Of a stretch of DNA of 64,000 nt, positions 45,424-53,850 are shown in pieces. Origin of the DNA: Marinitoga piezophila KA3 (GTDB lineage: Bacteria > Thermotogota > Thermotogae > Petrotogales > Petrotogaceae); assembly GCF_000255135.1 (NCBI RefSeq), contig NC_016751.1:1364001-1428000 (forward strand), read 5' to 3'. The number at the start of each line of letters is the position of its first letter. Position 1 is the stretch's first letter. The notes beneath the pieces were generated by a model, which saw nothing but the letters and a program-made list of their open reading frames with translations, had not been told where the DNA came from and searched no databases. Made by a program: the position numbers and the translations under genes.

Positions 45424-45499
45424 CTTCATGCCCCCTTTTTAACCAATATAATTTTATTTTTGATGTTTATAATTTCACAATAATTACAGCAAAAATCAG

Positions 45500-45513
45500 A
45501 CCAACCGGTCGGT
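45500..45513. promoter_or_regulatory. TetR-type operator of the ABC-2 unit
   Basis: ACCAACCGGTCGGT is nearly palindromic around ACCGGT (mismatch only at the fourth position of each arm), the form seen in many TetR-family operators. On the minus strand a promoter-like TTGTGT -18- TATAAA lies next to it, so binding would block transcription of the exporter. No TetR gene is in the window. Confidence 0.6.
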
Positions 45514-45647
45514 ATTTATATACTACACCTTTTAGATTACACAAATTTGACAGTATGAATAAAAATTTAAAAAAGTCAATATATATCAATTCACACGGTA
45601 TTTTCACAATGTTTTTCATACCTTAAACAAAAAACACTTTTCTTAAC

Positions 45648-45676
45648 TTGACAAATTGAAAAAAATAATATATAAT
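45648..45676 (+). promoter_or_regulatory. Consensus promoter of the tRNA operon
   Basis: TTGACA at 45648-45653, 17-base spacer, TATAAT at 45671-45676: a perfect sigma70/sigmaA promoter 18 bases before the first tRNA. It is the strongest promoter in the window. Confidence 0.9.
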
Positions 45677-45694
45677 AATACTCGGATTGAGCGT

Positions 45695-45770
45695 GACCCG
45701 CTAGCTCAGGCGGTAGAGCACTTGACTTTTAATCAAGGGGCCCTGGGTTCGAGTCCCAGGCGGGTCACCA
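45695..45770 (+). tRNA. tRNA-Lys (UUU)
   Basis: 76 bases with encoded CCA. Acceptor GACCCGC/GCGGGTC, D stem GCTC/GAGC, anticodon stem CTTGA/TCAAG with loop CTTTTAA (anticodon TTT), T stem CTGGG/CCCAG with TTCGAGT. Confidence 0.97.
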
Positions 45771-45789
45771 GTTTTTTATACCTGCCAAC

Positions 45790-45875
45790 GCGCGAGTGGC
45801 GGAATTGGCAGACGCGCTGGACTTAGAATCCAGTGGGATTTACCCGTGTGGGTTCAAGTCCCACCTCGCGCACCA
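45790..45875 (+). tRNA. tRNA-Leu (UAG)
   Basis: 86 bases with a long variable arm (class II) and encoded CCA. Acceptor GCGCGAG/CTCGCGC, anticodon stem CTGGA/TCCAG with loop CTTAGAA (anticodon TAG), T arm TGGG-TTCAAGT-CCCA. Confidence 0.96.
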
Positions 45876-45888
45876 AATATATACTCAA

Positions 45889-45963
45889 GCGGAAATAGCT
45901 CAGTGGTAGAGCACCTGCTTGCCAAGCAGGGGGTCGCGGGTTCGAATCCCGTTTTCCGCTCCA
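45889..45963 (+). tRNA. tRNA-Gly (GCC)
   Basis: 75 bases with encoded CCA. Acceptor GCGGAAA/TTTCCGC, anticodon stem CCTGC/GCAGG with loop TTGCCAA (anticodon GCC), T arm GCGGG-TTCGAAT-CCCGT. Confidence 0.96.
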
Positions 45964-45970
45964 TACAAAA

Positions 45971-45994
45971 AGCTCCCAGATGGGAGCTTTTTTG
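45971..45994 (+). terminator. Terminator of the tRNA operon
   Basis: 8-bp stem AGCTCCCA / TGGGAGCT, loop GA, then TTTTTTG. It ends the three-tRNA transcript. Confidence 0.92.
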
Positions 45995-46090
45995 TTATTA
46001 CCTTATTTATTTTCTAATATTTCTTCTTTTTTATTTCTTTTCGGGAATTTTCAAGTTTTCGCTCACATTATTCTAACTATTTTCTTCTAT

Positions 46091-46300
46091 ATAAATAAAA
46101 AGATGAATGAATGCTTAAAGAGTGTTCTGTTAGATGTAATGAGAAAAAAGAAAAATAATGTGAATGAAAACTAAGAATTTCCCGCAGCGGTGATGACAGG
46201 ATAGTTGGAAAAAATAAAAGCGAGTGAAGGCTCGCAGAGTGTCCAAGGTAAAATTACAAACGATTGAAAAAATAAAAGTGAATGAATACTCGCAGGTTGT
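46091..46300 (+). repeat. Four degenerate tandem repeats, about 58-60 bp each
   Basis: TGAATGAA-type cores lie at 46104, 46161, 46221 and 46279 (spacing 57, 60, 58). Units 3 and 4 share about 31 of 38 bases (TTG, A-run, AATAAAAG, GA-TGAA, CTCGCAG); units 1 and 2 are weaker copies. The middle of each unit differs, so this is not a simple CRISPR. Short open frames here (such as 46224-46412) contain the same peptides in repeated form and I do not regard them as genes. The 447-bp span 45995-46440 holds nothing else I recognise. Confidence 0.6.
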
Positions 46301-46440
46301 AGATTATTTTTCTACTTTCAAAGATAAATTTCGAGGATCAGCAACCAAGTCGTTTGAGGGAGTTTTTATTTTTCTCAATCAACACCAATTCTATTTAATT
46401 AAAAGAAAATGATATTAAGGATATTAATTAAAGATATAAA

Positions 46441-46466
46441 AAATTGTGGCATAATCGCCACAATTT
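46441..46466 (-). terminator. Terminator of the mreB/phosphodiesterase run
   Basis: 10-bp stem AAATTGTGGC / GCCACAATTT with ATAATC loop; the minus-strand side continues as T. It lies just beyond the stop of the phosphodiesterase gene. Confidence 0.88.
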
Positions 46467-46468
46467 TT

Positions 46469-46945
46469 TTATATCTCCATTATATTTACTTCTCCGTCCT
46501 TTGGATCAACAAGCGCCACTGTTGCCCTTCCTGTAAGCCATCCTGAGGCTTCTCCTGGATTTACGATTACACTTTTTCCAGTTACTCGATGAACAATTTC
46601 ATGCGTATGTCCAAAGAATATGAAGTCATATAACCCACTTTTTTCAGCTGCTTCAAGAGCAAAAGGTTCATGCATCATCATAATTTTTTTACCTTCAACT
46701 TCAATAATTCTTGGTCCAGGTAATATTCTGCCATTTGAACGTTCAGAAAGTAATAATTTTTCACCGTCATTATTTCCAAAAACGCCATAAAATTCTATAT
46801 TTTCTTTTATTATATATGGCAGAATAAATGGTGCTACAAAATCTCCGCAATGAAATACAGCGGTTATATTTTCTCTTTCTATTATCTTTTCTATTTCTTT
46901 CATTTTATGCATGTTATCATGTGTATCAGAGACTACCAACCACAT
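46469..46945 (-). CDS. Metallophosphoesterase (YfcE/MJ0936-like phosphodiesterase)
   Basis: A 158-residue calcineurin-like phosphodiesterase with the five metal motifs: D-T-H near residue 7, GD near 34, GNND near 58, an HE segment near 92 and GHTH near 115. Family members hydrolyse model phosphodiesters; the natural substrate is unknown. It is the last gene of the long minus-strand run, 22 bases after mreB, with ATG behind AGGGGTGAGG. Confidence 0.92.
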   Translation of the reverse strand: MWLVVSDTHDNMHKMKEIEKIIERENITAVFHCGDFVAPFILPYIIKENIEFYGVFGNNDGEKLLLSERSNGRILPGPRIIEVEGKKIMMMHEPFALEAAEKSGLYDFIFFGHTHEIVHRVTGKSVIVNPGEASGWLTGRATVALVDPKDGEVNIMEI

Positions 46946-46967
46946 ATCCTCACCCCTTATATTTTCA

Positions 46968-47969
46968 TTAAATTACAGCAACCTTTGATAATAATTCCGG
47001 ATTTTCAAGTAGTATACCTGCCCCTCTTGCAACACATAGTTGAGGTTCTTCAGCTACATTTGTGGTAACACCTGTTTTTTCTTCAAATAATTGAGCTAAA
47101 CCTCTTAATTTGGCAACACCACCTGCTAAATATATTCCATTTTTTAATATATCTGCTGATAATTCTGGAGGAGTAATTTCTAAGACATTTTTTGTTTTTT
47201 GAATTATATCATTTAAAACATCTTCTATGGCTTCGTATATATCATCGGAGTTTATAACTCTTGAAGATGGCATACCTGTAGCCAGATCCTGTCCTCTTAC
47301 TTCTAATTCAAGTGTTTCAATATCTCTGTGTGCTTTACCTATTTCTTTTTTTAGATATTCTGCTGTGGATTCGCCAATTAAGAATTTGTATTTTCTTTTT
47401 ACATATTTTATTATTTCCTGATCCATTATTTCTCCTGCGAATTTTATTGATTCCGAAACAACGCTACCGCTAAGACTGATTACTGCTATATCGGTTGTTC
47501 CGCCGCCAATATCAACTATTAAATGTCCATTTGGCTTGGTAATATCCAATCCAATTCCAATTGCAGCAATAATAGGTTCTAAAACAAGATAAGCTTTGTT
47601 TGCTCCAACTTTTTCTGCAGCATCTTTTACAGCTCTTCTTTCAACGTCTGTAGTACGTGCTGGAATACCTATAACGAGGTTTGGTTTAGAAGGGAAAAAA
47701 CCTGTTTTAGCCTGTTTTATAAAATATCTTAATAACTGTTCAATTAATGATGGATATGCAATTACTCCATCCTGCATAGGTCTTATTATTTCAATACCAT
47801 ATGGTGTTTTACCAACCATTGCTTTTACTTCACTGCCAAAACCGGTAATGGTATTTGTTAATTTGTCAACAGCCACTACTGAAGGTTCATTTATTATAAC
47901 TCCTTCATTTTTTTTGTATACTATAAATGTTGCTGTACCAAGGTCTATTCCTAAATCATGTTTTGCCAT
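46968..47969 (-). CDS. mreB: Rod shape-determining protein MreB
   Basis: A 333-residue actin-like protein that forms filaments under the membrane and guides cell-wall synthesis. The nucleotide-binding motifs are clear: IDLGTATF, VDIGGGTTDIAV and LAGGVAKL. I use the ATG at 47969, 8 bases after GGAGGA; the frame is open to 47987 but has no ribosome site. mreC and mreD are not adjacent. It follows the clostripain-family gene by 87 bases. Confidence 0.96.
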   Translation of the reverse strand: MAKHDLGIDLGTATFIVYKKNEGVIINEPSVVAVDKLTNTITGFGSEVKAMVGKTPYGIEIIRPMQDGVIAYPSLIEQLLRYFIKQAKTGFFPSKPNLVIGIPARTTDVERRAVKDAAEKVGANKAYLVLEPIIAAIGIGLDITKPNGHLIVDIGGGTTDIAVISLSGSVVSESIKFAGEIMDQEIIKYVKRKYKFLIGESTAEYLKKEIGKAHRDIETLELEVRGQDLATGMPSSRVINSDDIYEAIEDVLNDIIQKTKNVLEITPPELSADILKNGIYLAGGVAKLRGLAQLFEEKTGVTTNVAEEPQLCVARGAGILLENPELLSKVAVI

Positions 47970-48056
47970 GTTTTTTTCCTCCTGCATTTTTATCTTTTCT
48001 TATATTATATTCTTTTTCCACATATGATATTATATCATATTTAAAGGGTTATATTG

Positions 48057-49502
48057 TTAATCTGCGTTTTCCAGAATAATAGCTTTCCATGTTGTTTCTA
48101 TCCAGTTTTTATAGTTGGTGTAGAAATCCAGAGCTTTATAATCATCATAAAGGCTTTTATTAAATATATCTTCAAACATCATTCCTATTCCACTGTAATT
48201 ATTCAATATATTTCCATTTATTTTTACAATAGAATTTATAATAGCATTATTTATATAATTTGATAAAGTTTCATTATCTATTTTAAGTTTAATAATATCA
48301 ATCATGTCTGTTGGTTCTGAAACATATGCACTGTCGGAGTTTTTATATAAGAATTGTGTATCGGATATGTTGTTTGTATATTCCAATTTGTCCCATATAT
48401 TTTTAAATTCATTTAGATTTACTGCGCTCAGTGATATGTATTTTAATGGATATATTGAGGAATAATAATATCTGTAGTTTTCTATTAAATTATATAATAG
48501 TGAATATTCCAGATTATTTAAATCTAAATCATGAAAAAAATTATAATAAAATCCAAATGCTGCAATAGAATATACAGAACCCACGAAATAATCGGTTAAA
48601 TCTCTAAATTCATACATAATTTCCAGACTCATCATATTACATGCATCAAAAAGAAGCATGTTTATTTTTTGATTATAGGTGTTTTTGTATTTTTTTAGTA
48701 CATTTTGTATGTTTTTGATTTTAAGATATGAACCATTATCATCAACAATTAATTTTGGTTTTATTGCTTCATTTTTTAATGTTTTTGATTCATCTTTCCA
48801 TCCATTTCCGTGATCCCATATGTCAAGTATTTTTATTATATTAGAATCTTTTATGGTAAAATCATTTATAAATTTATATAGAGTATCTTCTGATGCTGAA
48901 GATAATTCTTTTTCATATCCAAAATTTTCTGTTGAAAATTTCAGTTCTTTGTAACCATTAAAATTGGTTATGAAAAGGAAATAATCATCTATATTTTGTC
49001 TGTCTGCTAATATTATGGTTACAATTGGAGTTGTAGATTTTTTTATGGAATTTCTAATTTCATTAATATCATAATTGAAGAAATAATCGAGATTATTTGT
49101 TAGCGGATCTTTGTAATCTTCTGAATTGCCTATATAGTCAAGATTGTTATCAGCTCCACCGTAAAGGAGAAAAACTATTTTTGGTTTTATCACATTTATA
49201 TTATTGATATAATGTCTATTTGATTCACTTTCATAGAATTCCACTTTAATATTGCTATTGACTATATATGGAAGCTTTAAAGAAAGGATTGGATTTCCTT
49301 CATATTTGTATATTAATTTTCCATTTGAATCATAAATATAGATTTTTTCTATTTTTCTTGTAAAAGTGAGACTTAAAGGATATCCAGCAATATACTCTTT
49401 TTCTGTTAGCGGAGAATCTTTCTGGAAAAAAACGCATGAGTTTAATGTAAGTAATAATAATATATATATAAGAATATTTGTTATCTGGGGTTTGTATTTC
49501 AA
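48057..49502 (-). CDS. Clostripain-family (C11) peptidase-like lipoprotein
   Basis: A 481-residue protein. Signal peptide ending in lipobox LNSC (Cys23). The C11 fold is marked by VFLLYGGADNNLD, the catalytic His in WDHGNGW and the catalytic Cys in LFDACNMMSLEIMYE. Family knowledge: C11 enzymes are Arg- or Lys-specific cysteine peptidases that often self-process. It should act on the outer side of the inner membrane. Start TTG at 49502, 6-7 bases after AGAGGTG; upstream in-frame ATG at 49535 lies in a hairpin and would destroy the signal peptide. It sits between rny and mreB. Confidence 0.85.
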   Translation of the reverse strand: MKYKPQITNILIYILLLLTLNSCVFFQKDSPLTEKEYIAGYPLSLTFTRKIEKIYIYDSNGKLIYKYEGNPILSLKLPYIVNSNIKVEFYESESNRHYINNINVIKPKIVFLLYGGADNNLDYIGNSEDYKDPLTNNLDYFFNYDINEIRNSIKKSTTPIVTIILADRQNIDDYFLFITNFNGYKELKFSTENFGYEKELSSASEDTLYKFINDFTIKDSNIIKILDIWDHGNGWKDESKTLKNEAIKPKLIVDDNGSYLKIKNIQNVLKKYKNTYNQKINMLLFDACNMMSLEIMYEFRDLTDYFVGSVYSIAAFGFYYNFFHDLDLNNLEYSLLYNLIENYRYYYSSIYPLKYISLSAVNLNEFKNIWDKLEYTNNISDTQFLYKNSDSAYVSEPTDMIDIIKLKIDNETLSNYINNAIINSIVKINGNILNNYSGIGMMFEDIFNKSLYDDYKALDFYTNYKNWIETTWKAIILENAD

Positions 49503-49521
49503 AATTAACACCTCTAATCTA

Positions 49522-49552
49522 TTAAATGGCGGCAAAAATTGCCGCCATTTAA
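49522..49552. other. Hairpin between rny stop and the C11 ribosome site
   Basis: Perfect 14-bp stem TTAAATGGCGGCAA / TTGCCGCCATTTAA, AAA loop. It begins 2 bases after the rny stop and ends about 8 bases before the C11 ribosome site. No T tract on the minus strand, so it may act in processing or translation rather than termination. Confidence 0.7.
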
Positions 49553-49553
49553 T

Positions 49554-51125
49554 TTATGATGCGTAGGATACGCTTCTTTTTTCTCGAATAACAGTAACTT
49601 TTATAACTCCAGGATATTCCATTGTTTCTTCGATTTTAGCTGAAATATCCCTTGCAAGTTTATCTGCAAGAGCATCATCAATTTTATCAGGTTGAACAAT
49701 AACTCTTAGTTCTCTACCAGCCTGAATAGCATAAGCTTTATCCACATGTCTAAATTCTTTTGCAATTTCTTCTAGTTGTTCAATTCTTCTAATATAGTTT
49801 TCAAGTGTTTCTCTTCTTGCACCTGGTCTTGCAGCTGATACAGCGTCTGCAGCACCAACAATTACAGCTTCAGGTGTCATAGGATCAACTTCATTGTGGT
49901 GATATTGTATTGCATTAACTACTTCTAATTTTTCATTATATCTCTTTGCGATCTGGCCACCTACTATAGCATGTGACCCTTCAACTTCGTGGTCTATTGC
50001 TTTTCCTATATCGTGCAACAATGCTGCTCTTTTAGCTAATTCAACATTAAGTCCCAATTCTGCTGCCATTAATCCTGCGAAGTTTGCAACTTCAATTGAG
50101 TGTTCAAGAACATCCTGACCATAACTTGTTCTGAATTTTAATCTTCCCAAAAGTTTTACCAATTCTGGATGTAATGGTTTAATGCCAACTCTCATTACAG
50201 CTTCTTTACCAGCTTCTTTTATTATATCTTCCAATTCTTTCTTTGTTTTTTCATATACTTCTTCAATTCTTGCTGGATGAATTCTTCCATCTACAACAAG
50301 TGCTTCAAGCGTTCTTTTTGCTATTTCTCTTCTTAATGGATTAAATCCTGATATTACAACTACTTCTGGTGTATCATCAATAATTAAATCACAGCCTGTC
50401 ATTTTTTCAAATGCCCTTATATTTCTACCTTCTCTACCTATAATTCTACCTTTCATATCATCGGTTGGTAATGAAACTGTAGATGTTGTAATTTCAGATG
50501 TTACATCGGAAGCGTATCTTTGAACTGCTATGCTAACTACCCACTGAGCATGTTTCTTTGCATCTTCTTCATATTCTTCTTTCATTGCCTTATATGTTTG
50601 AGCAAGTTCTAATTCATATTTTTCTTTTGCTTCATTAAGCACCTTTTCTCTTGCTTCTTCCATTGTTAAATTCGCTATTTCATATAATTTTGTTTCAAGT
50701 TCTTCCTTTAGCTTTGAGATTTCTTCTTTTTCTGAGTCTAATCTATTTTTTAATTCTTCAAGGTTTTGCTCTTTTCTGTCAATCATTTCTTCTCTTCTGA
50801 TTAAACGCTCTTCCATTGATTTTAATTCTTCTTTTTCTAATTTTATTTCTCTGTTGAATTCTTCTTTCATTTTTTGAATTTCTTCTTTACTTTCAATGAG
50901 AGCTGATTTTACTATGTTGTCTGCTTCTTTTTGTGCATTTCTTATTATTTCATCTTTTTCTCTCTTAGCTATTTCAATTTCCATTTTTAACTGTTCTTTT
51001 TCAGATTTTAATTTTTCAAGAAACTCTTTATTTCCTTTTTCTAAACCTTTTGTCATACCTGTTTTATATGCTACAAATACCAAAATTACCAATATAACGA
51101 TTAACGTATATAACAACGTTACCAT
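49554..51125 (-). CDS. rny: Ribonuclease Y
   Basis: A 523-residue membrane-anchored endoribonuclease that starts mRNA decay. N-terminal helix (LLYTLIVILVILVFVAY), long coiled coil (about 20-210), KH domain (GRIIGREGRNIRAFE) and HD domain with HSIEVANFAG, AALLHDIGKAIDHE. ATG at 51125 behind GGAGGTGA; the frame opens at 51140 but inside recX. One base separates it from the recX stop. Confidence 0.96.
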   Translation of the reverse strand: MVTLLYTLIVILVILVFVAYKTGMTKGLEKGNKEFLEKLKSEKEQLKMEIEIAKREKDEIIRNAQKEADNIVKSALIESKEEIQKMKEEFNREIKLEKEELKSMEERLIRREEMIDRKEQNLEELKNRLDSEKEEISKLKEELETKLYEIANLTMEEAREKVLNEAKEKYELELAQTYKAMKEEYEEDAKKHAQWVVSIAVQRYASDVTSEITTSTVSLPTDDMKGRIIGREGRNIRAFEKMTGCDLIIDDTPEVVVISGFNPLRREIAKRTLEALVVDGRIHPARIEEVYEKTKKELEDIIKEAGKEAVMRVGIKPLHPELVKLLGRLKFRTSYGQDVLEHSIEVANFAGLMAAELGLNVELAKRAALLHDIGKAIDHEVEGSHAIVGGQIAKRYNEKLEVVNAIQYHHNEVDPMTPEAVIVGAADAVSAARPGARRETLENYIRRIEQLEEIAKEFRHVDKAYAIQAGRELRVIVQPDKIDDALADKLARDISAKIEETMEYPGVIKVTVIREKRSVSYAS

Positions 51126-51126
51126 A

Positions 51127-51597
51127 TTATTCACCTCCATCTTCTGCCAAAACTTCTTCTATTTGATAAATTTCAAATCCTCTTTTATACAAATACTCTT
51201 TTATCTTTCTTGAATCTTTTCCCAATCTTTTTTGTTTTTTCACTATCTCACGAATTATTTCTTTCAAATTTATTTCTTCCAATACTTTTTGTAAAGCTTT
51301 ATATATAATCTCTTCTTCTATATGATATTTTGAAATTAATTCCATTTTCAATAAAAATGGTCCTTTGTAATTAAAGGTGATTTTATCATATAGATAATAA
51401 TATGCAAATAGCTCATCATTAATCATATCAAAGCGTTTGAGCTTTTCTATTACCTCGTCAACGGTTTCTTTATAAAAACCTGTTTCGAGCAGTCTTTTTC
51501 TTAATTCATATTCTGATCTTGCTCGATACTTTAATAAGCTAATGGCCTTTTTTTCTGCCTGCATAATATCTGTAGGATCAATCTTCTTTTTCTTCAT
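51127..51597 (-). CDS. recX: RecA regulator RecX
   Basis: A 156-residue helical protein of the RecX family that binds RecA filaments and limits strand exchange. Three-helix repeats: [20 protein letters not shown], then [23 protein letters not shown], and the C-terminal repeat with EIVKKQKRL. It overlaps the end of recA by 20 bases, so it is co-translated. Confidence 0.9.
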   Translation of the reverse strand: MKKKKIDPTDIMQAEKKAISLLKYRARSEYELRKRLLETGFYKETVDEVIEKLKRFDMINDELFAYYYLYDKITFNYKGPFLLKMELISKYHIEEEIIYKALQKVLEEINLKEIIREIVKKQKRLGKDSRKIKEYLYKRGFEIYQIEEVLAEDGGE

Positions 51598-52729
51598 TAT
51601 TTGTAATTTCTTCTCCTTCTGCTTCTTCTAAGGTGTTAGATGGATTTTCCACTTTTTCTTTTAAATCATCTGGAATTGGTAAATCCATTTCTTTTCTTAT
51701 TCGATATTCAATTTCATCAAGTAAATAGGAATTTTCTTTTAAATAATCAAGAGATTTTATTTTACCCTGTCCCAGACTAATTTCATTGCCATTTAAATCT
51801 GTATAGGAGAACCATGCTCCACTTCTTTTTACGATATCATGATTTACAGCAATGTTGAAAATATCATTGATTTTTGCTAACCCCTGGCCATAGATCATAT
51901 CAACCTTTGCTTCTTTAAATGGCGGAGCCACTTTGTTTTTTACAACTTTGATGTTTACTTCGTTACCATATGCATCTTTACCTTCTCTTAATGTGGTACC
52001 TTTTCTTACTTCCATTCTTATTGTTGAATAGAATTTAAGAGCTACACCACCTGCTGTTGTTTCCGGATTTCCATAGGCTACACCAATTTTCATACGTGTC
52101 TGGTTAATAAAAATAACTATAGTTTTTGACTTATTAACGCTTCCAGCAAGTTTTCTCAATGCCTGAGACATTAATCTTGCCTGAAGCCCGACGTGTGAAT
52201 CTCCCATATTACCTTCTATTTCTGCCCTTGGAACCAAAGCAGCAACAGAGTCTATAACAACAAGATCAACGATATTTGAACGAACAATGCTATCTACTAT
52301 TTCAAGTGCCTGTTCTCCAAAATCTGGTTGAGAAAGAATCAAAGTGTTAGGATCAACTCCTAACTTTTTTGCATATTCAAGATCAAGAGCGTGTTCAGCA
52401 TCAATAAATGCTGCTATACCGCCTCTTCTCTGAACTTCAGCAATTGAATGAAGAGCAAGGGTTGTTTTACCACTTGATTCATTACCGTATATTTCGATAA
52501 TTCTTCCTCTTGGATATCCACCAACACCTAAAGCAATATCAACAGATAATACACCTGTTGGAACTATATCCAGCTTTCTTTCATCTTCCAGACCTTTTCC
52601 CAGGATCATTATAGAACCCTGACCATAATTTTTTTCTAACTCTTTAACGAGTTTATCGAGCATTTCTTCTTTATTTACACCTTTGTTTGAACTGACACTG
52701 CTCTTTTTATTTGATGCCTTTTTAGCCAT
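51578..52729 (-). CDS. recA: Recombinase RecA
   Basis: A 383-residue recombinase that forms filaments on single-stranded DNA for repair. Walker [10 protein letters not shown], Walker [13 protein letters not shown], and loop regions ([19 protein letters not shown]) are conserved. The N-terminal 15 residues and the acidic C-terminal 30 residues are less conserved. The ribosome site GGGAGG is 11 bases before ATG, rather far. It begins inside thpR by 8 bases. No LexA box is visible nearby. Confidence 0.98.
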   Translation of the reverse strand: MAKKASNKKSSVSSNKGVNKEEMLDKLVKELEKNYGQGSIMILGKGLEDERKLDIVPTGVLSVDIALGVGGYPRGRIIEIYGNESSGKTTLALHSIAEVQRRGGIAAFIDAEHALDLEYAKKLGVDPNTLILSQPDFGEQALEIVDSIVRSNIVDLVVIDSVAALVPRAEIEGNMGDSHVGLQARLMSQALRKLAGSVNKSKTIVIFINQTRMKIGVAYGNPETTAGGVALKFYSTIRMEVRKGTTLREGKDAYGNEVNIKVVKNKVAPPFKEAKVDMIYGQGLAKINDIFNIAVNHDIVKRSGAWFSYTDLNGNEISLGQGKIKSLDYLKENSYLLDEIEYRIRKEMDLPIPDDLKEKVENPSNTLEEAEGEEITNNEEKED

Positions 52730-53312
52730 TAATAATCAAACCTCCCTCAAAATCGATGGTGTACAACCTCTTATATATGGGTCCCTTTTTGGTTAATGTT
52801 GAAGAATATATACCAACAGAACTTACTGGAACCAGAACTCTTTCTACAGGTAATACCGCTATGAGCTTTTCCCAGAATTCTGGTGCCTTTTTTATTCTAC
52901 CGACTGTAAGATGTGGATGGAATTGTTCTTCACTTTCAGAAACATGAATACCTGATAATTTTAAGGATTTTATAACCTCATTGTGTAACTGTTTTAGAGT
53001 ATTTCCACCGTCTACTCCCAGCCATACAACACGTGGAAAATTCCTGTTTTTAAAATATCCAACCCTATTAACTTCAAATGCAAATGTTGGAAATCCGGTT
53101 ATTCTTTCTTCCATTCTTTTTGCGATTTCTGCTATTTTTGTGATATGAGTATCTCCAAGGAAATATAGGGTTAAATGAATATTTTCGGGTTTTGTCCAGT
53201 TTCCCTTAAACCCCATTCTTTCCAATCTTACAATTGTATCTCTCAATATATCCTGAATACTTTGATTTACTTCTATTGCTATAAATGTTCTGATTTTTTT
53301 ATTTCTGTCCAT
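52722..53312 (-). CDS. thpR: RNA 2',3'-cyclic phosphodiesterase (2H family)
   Basis: A 196-residue 2H phosphoesterase with both H-x-T motifs: HLTLYFLGD (His46) and HPHLTVGRI (near residue 133). It opens 2',3'-cyclic phosphates and can ligate tRNA halves in related enzymes. It overlaps pgsA by 14 bases and recA by 8 bases. Thermotogae commonly keep thpR beside recA (family recollection, not checked). Confidence 0.9.
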   Translation of the reverse strand: MDRNKKIRTFIAIEVNQSIQDILRDTIVRLERMGFKGNWTKPENIHLTLYFLGDTHITKIAEIAKRMEERITGFPTFAFEVNRVGYFKNRNFPRVVWLGVDGGNTLKQLHNEVIKSLKLSGIHVSESEEQFHPHLTVGRIKKAPEFWEKLIAVLPVERVLVPVSSVGIYSSTLTKKGPIYKRLYTIDFEGGLIING

Positions 53313-53850
53313 TTTCCTCCCCCTTAAATCCTGCTATGTTTTTTACCAGATAATTATATCCCGAAAAGATGGAAAAGAAAGCTGTAATCCATATTAAAAA
53401 TGTATTTATACTATTTAAAAATGAAAACTGAACGCTTAAGTATAATGAACCAATTAAGATAGTCTGAGAAAAGGTTTTTAATTTTCCCCACATATCTGCA
53501 GCCACTACAATATTTTTATTTGCCAGAAACATTCTCAATCCACTAATGAAAATATCGCGAACTATAATAATAGCCACAAACCAACCTGGAATTAAATGAA
53601 TATCCAGAAAGGCTATAAACAAAGCATTTATTAATATTTTATCCGCTATCTGATCCATAAATTTTCCAAAATCACTAACAAGATTATATTTTCTCGCAAT
53701 ATATCCATCTAATAAATCTGTTAAAGATACTAATATATACACAAAAAAAGCTATTATATAGAGATTTTTGTCATATGTAATCATAAACATTGGAATTGTT
53801 GCTATTATTCGTATAAAGGTTAATATGTTTGGAACAGTCCAGAGATTCAT
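53299..53850 (-). CDS. pgsA: CDP-diacylglycerol-glycerol-3-phosphate phosphatidyltransferase
   Basis: A 183-residue membrane enzyme making phosphatidylglycerol phosphate. The CDP-alcohol phosphotransferase motif D-G-x2-A-R-x8-G-x3-D-x3-D is visible as DLLDGYIARKYNLVSDFGKF followed by MDQIADK. About five transmembrane helices. It overlaps rimO by 4 bases (ATGA) and thpR by 14. Confidence 0.93.
   Translation of the reverse strand: MNLWTVPNILTFIRIIATIPMFMITYDKNLYIIAFFVYILVSLTDLLDGYIARKYNLVSDFGKFMDQIADKILINALFIAFLDIHLIPGWFVAIIIVRDIFISGLRMFLANKNIVVAADMWGKLKTFSQTILIGSLYLSVQFSFLNSINTFLIWITAFFSIFSGYNYLVKNIAGFKGEENGQK

Noticed and set aside
46091-46300. CRISPR array
   Set aside because: The units are too diverged, there is no identical repeat with unique spacers, and no cas genes are near.
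45846-46412. Short plus-strand open frames across and beyond the tRNA genes
   Set aside because: One runs through tRNA-Gly, another starts in the terminator, and the third contains the same repeat peptides as the degenerate array. None has a ribosome site in place.
52722-52760. LexA box before recA
   Set aside because: No palindromic SOS-type box is visible in the thpR end or near the recA ribosome site; recA appears to depend on the operon promoter.
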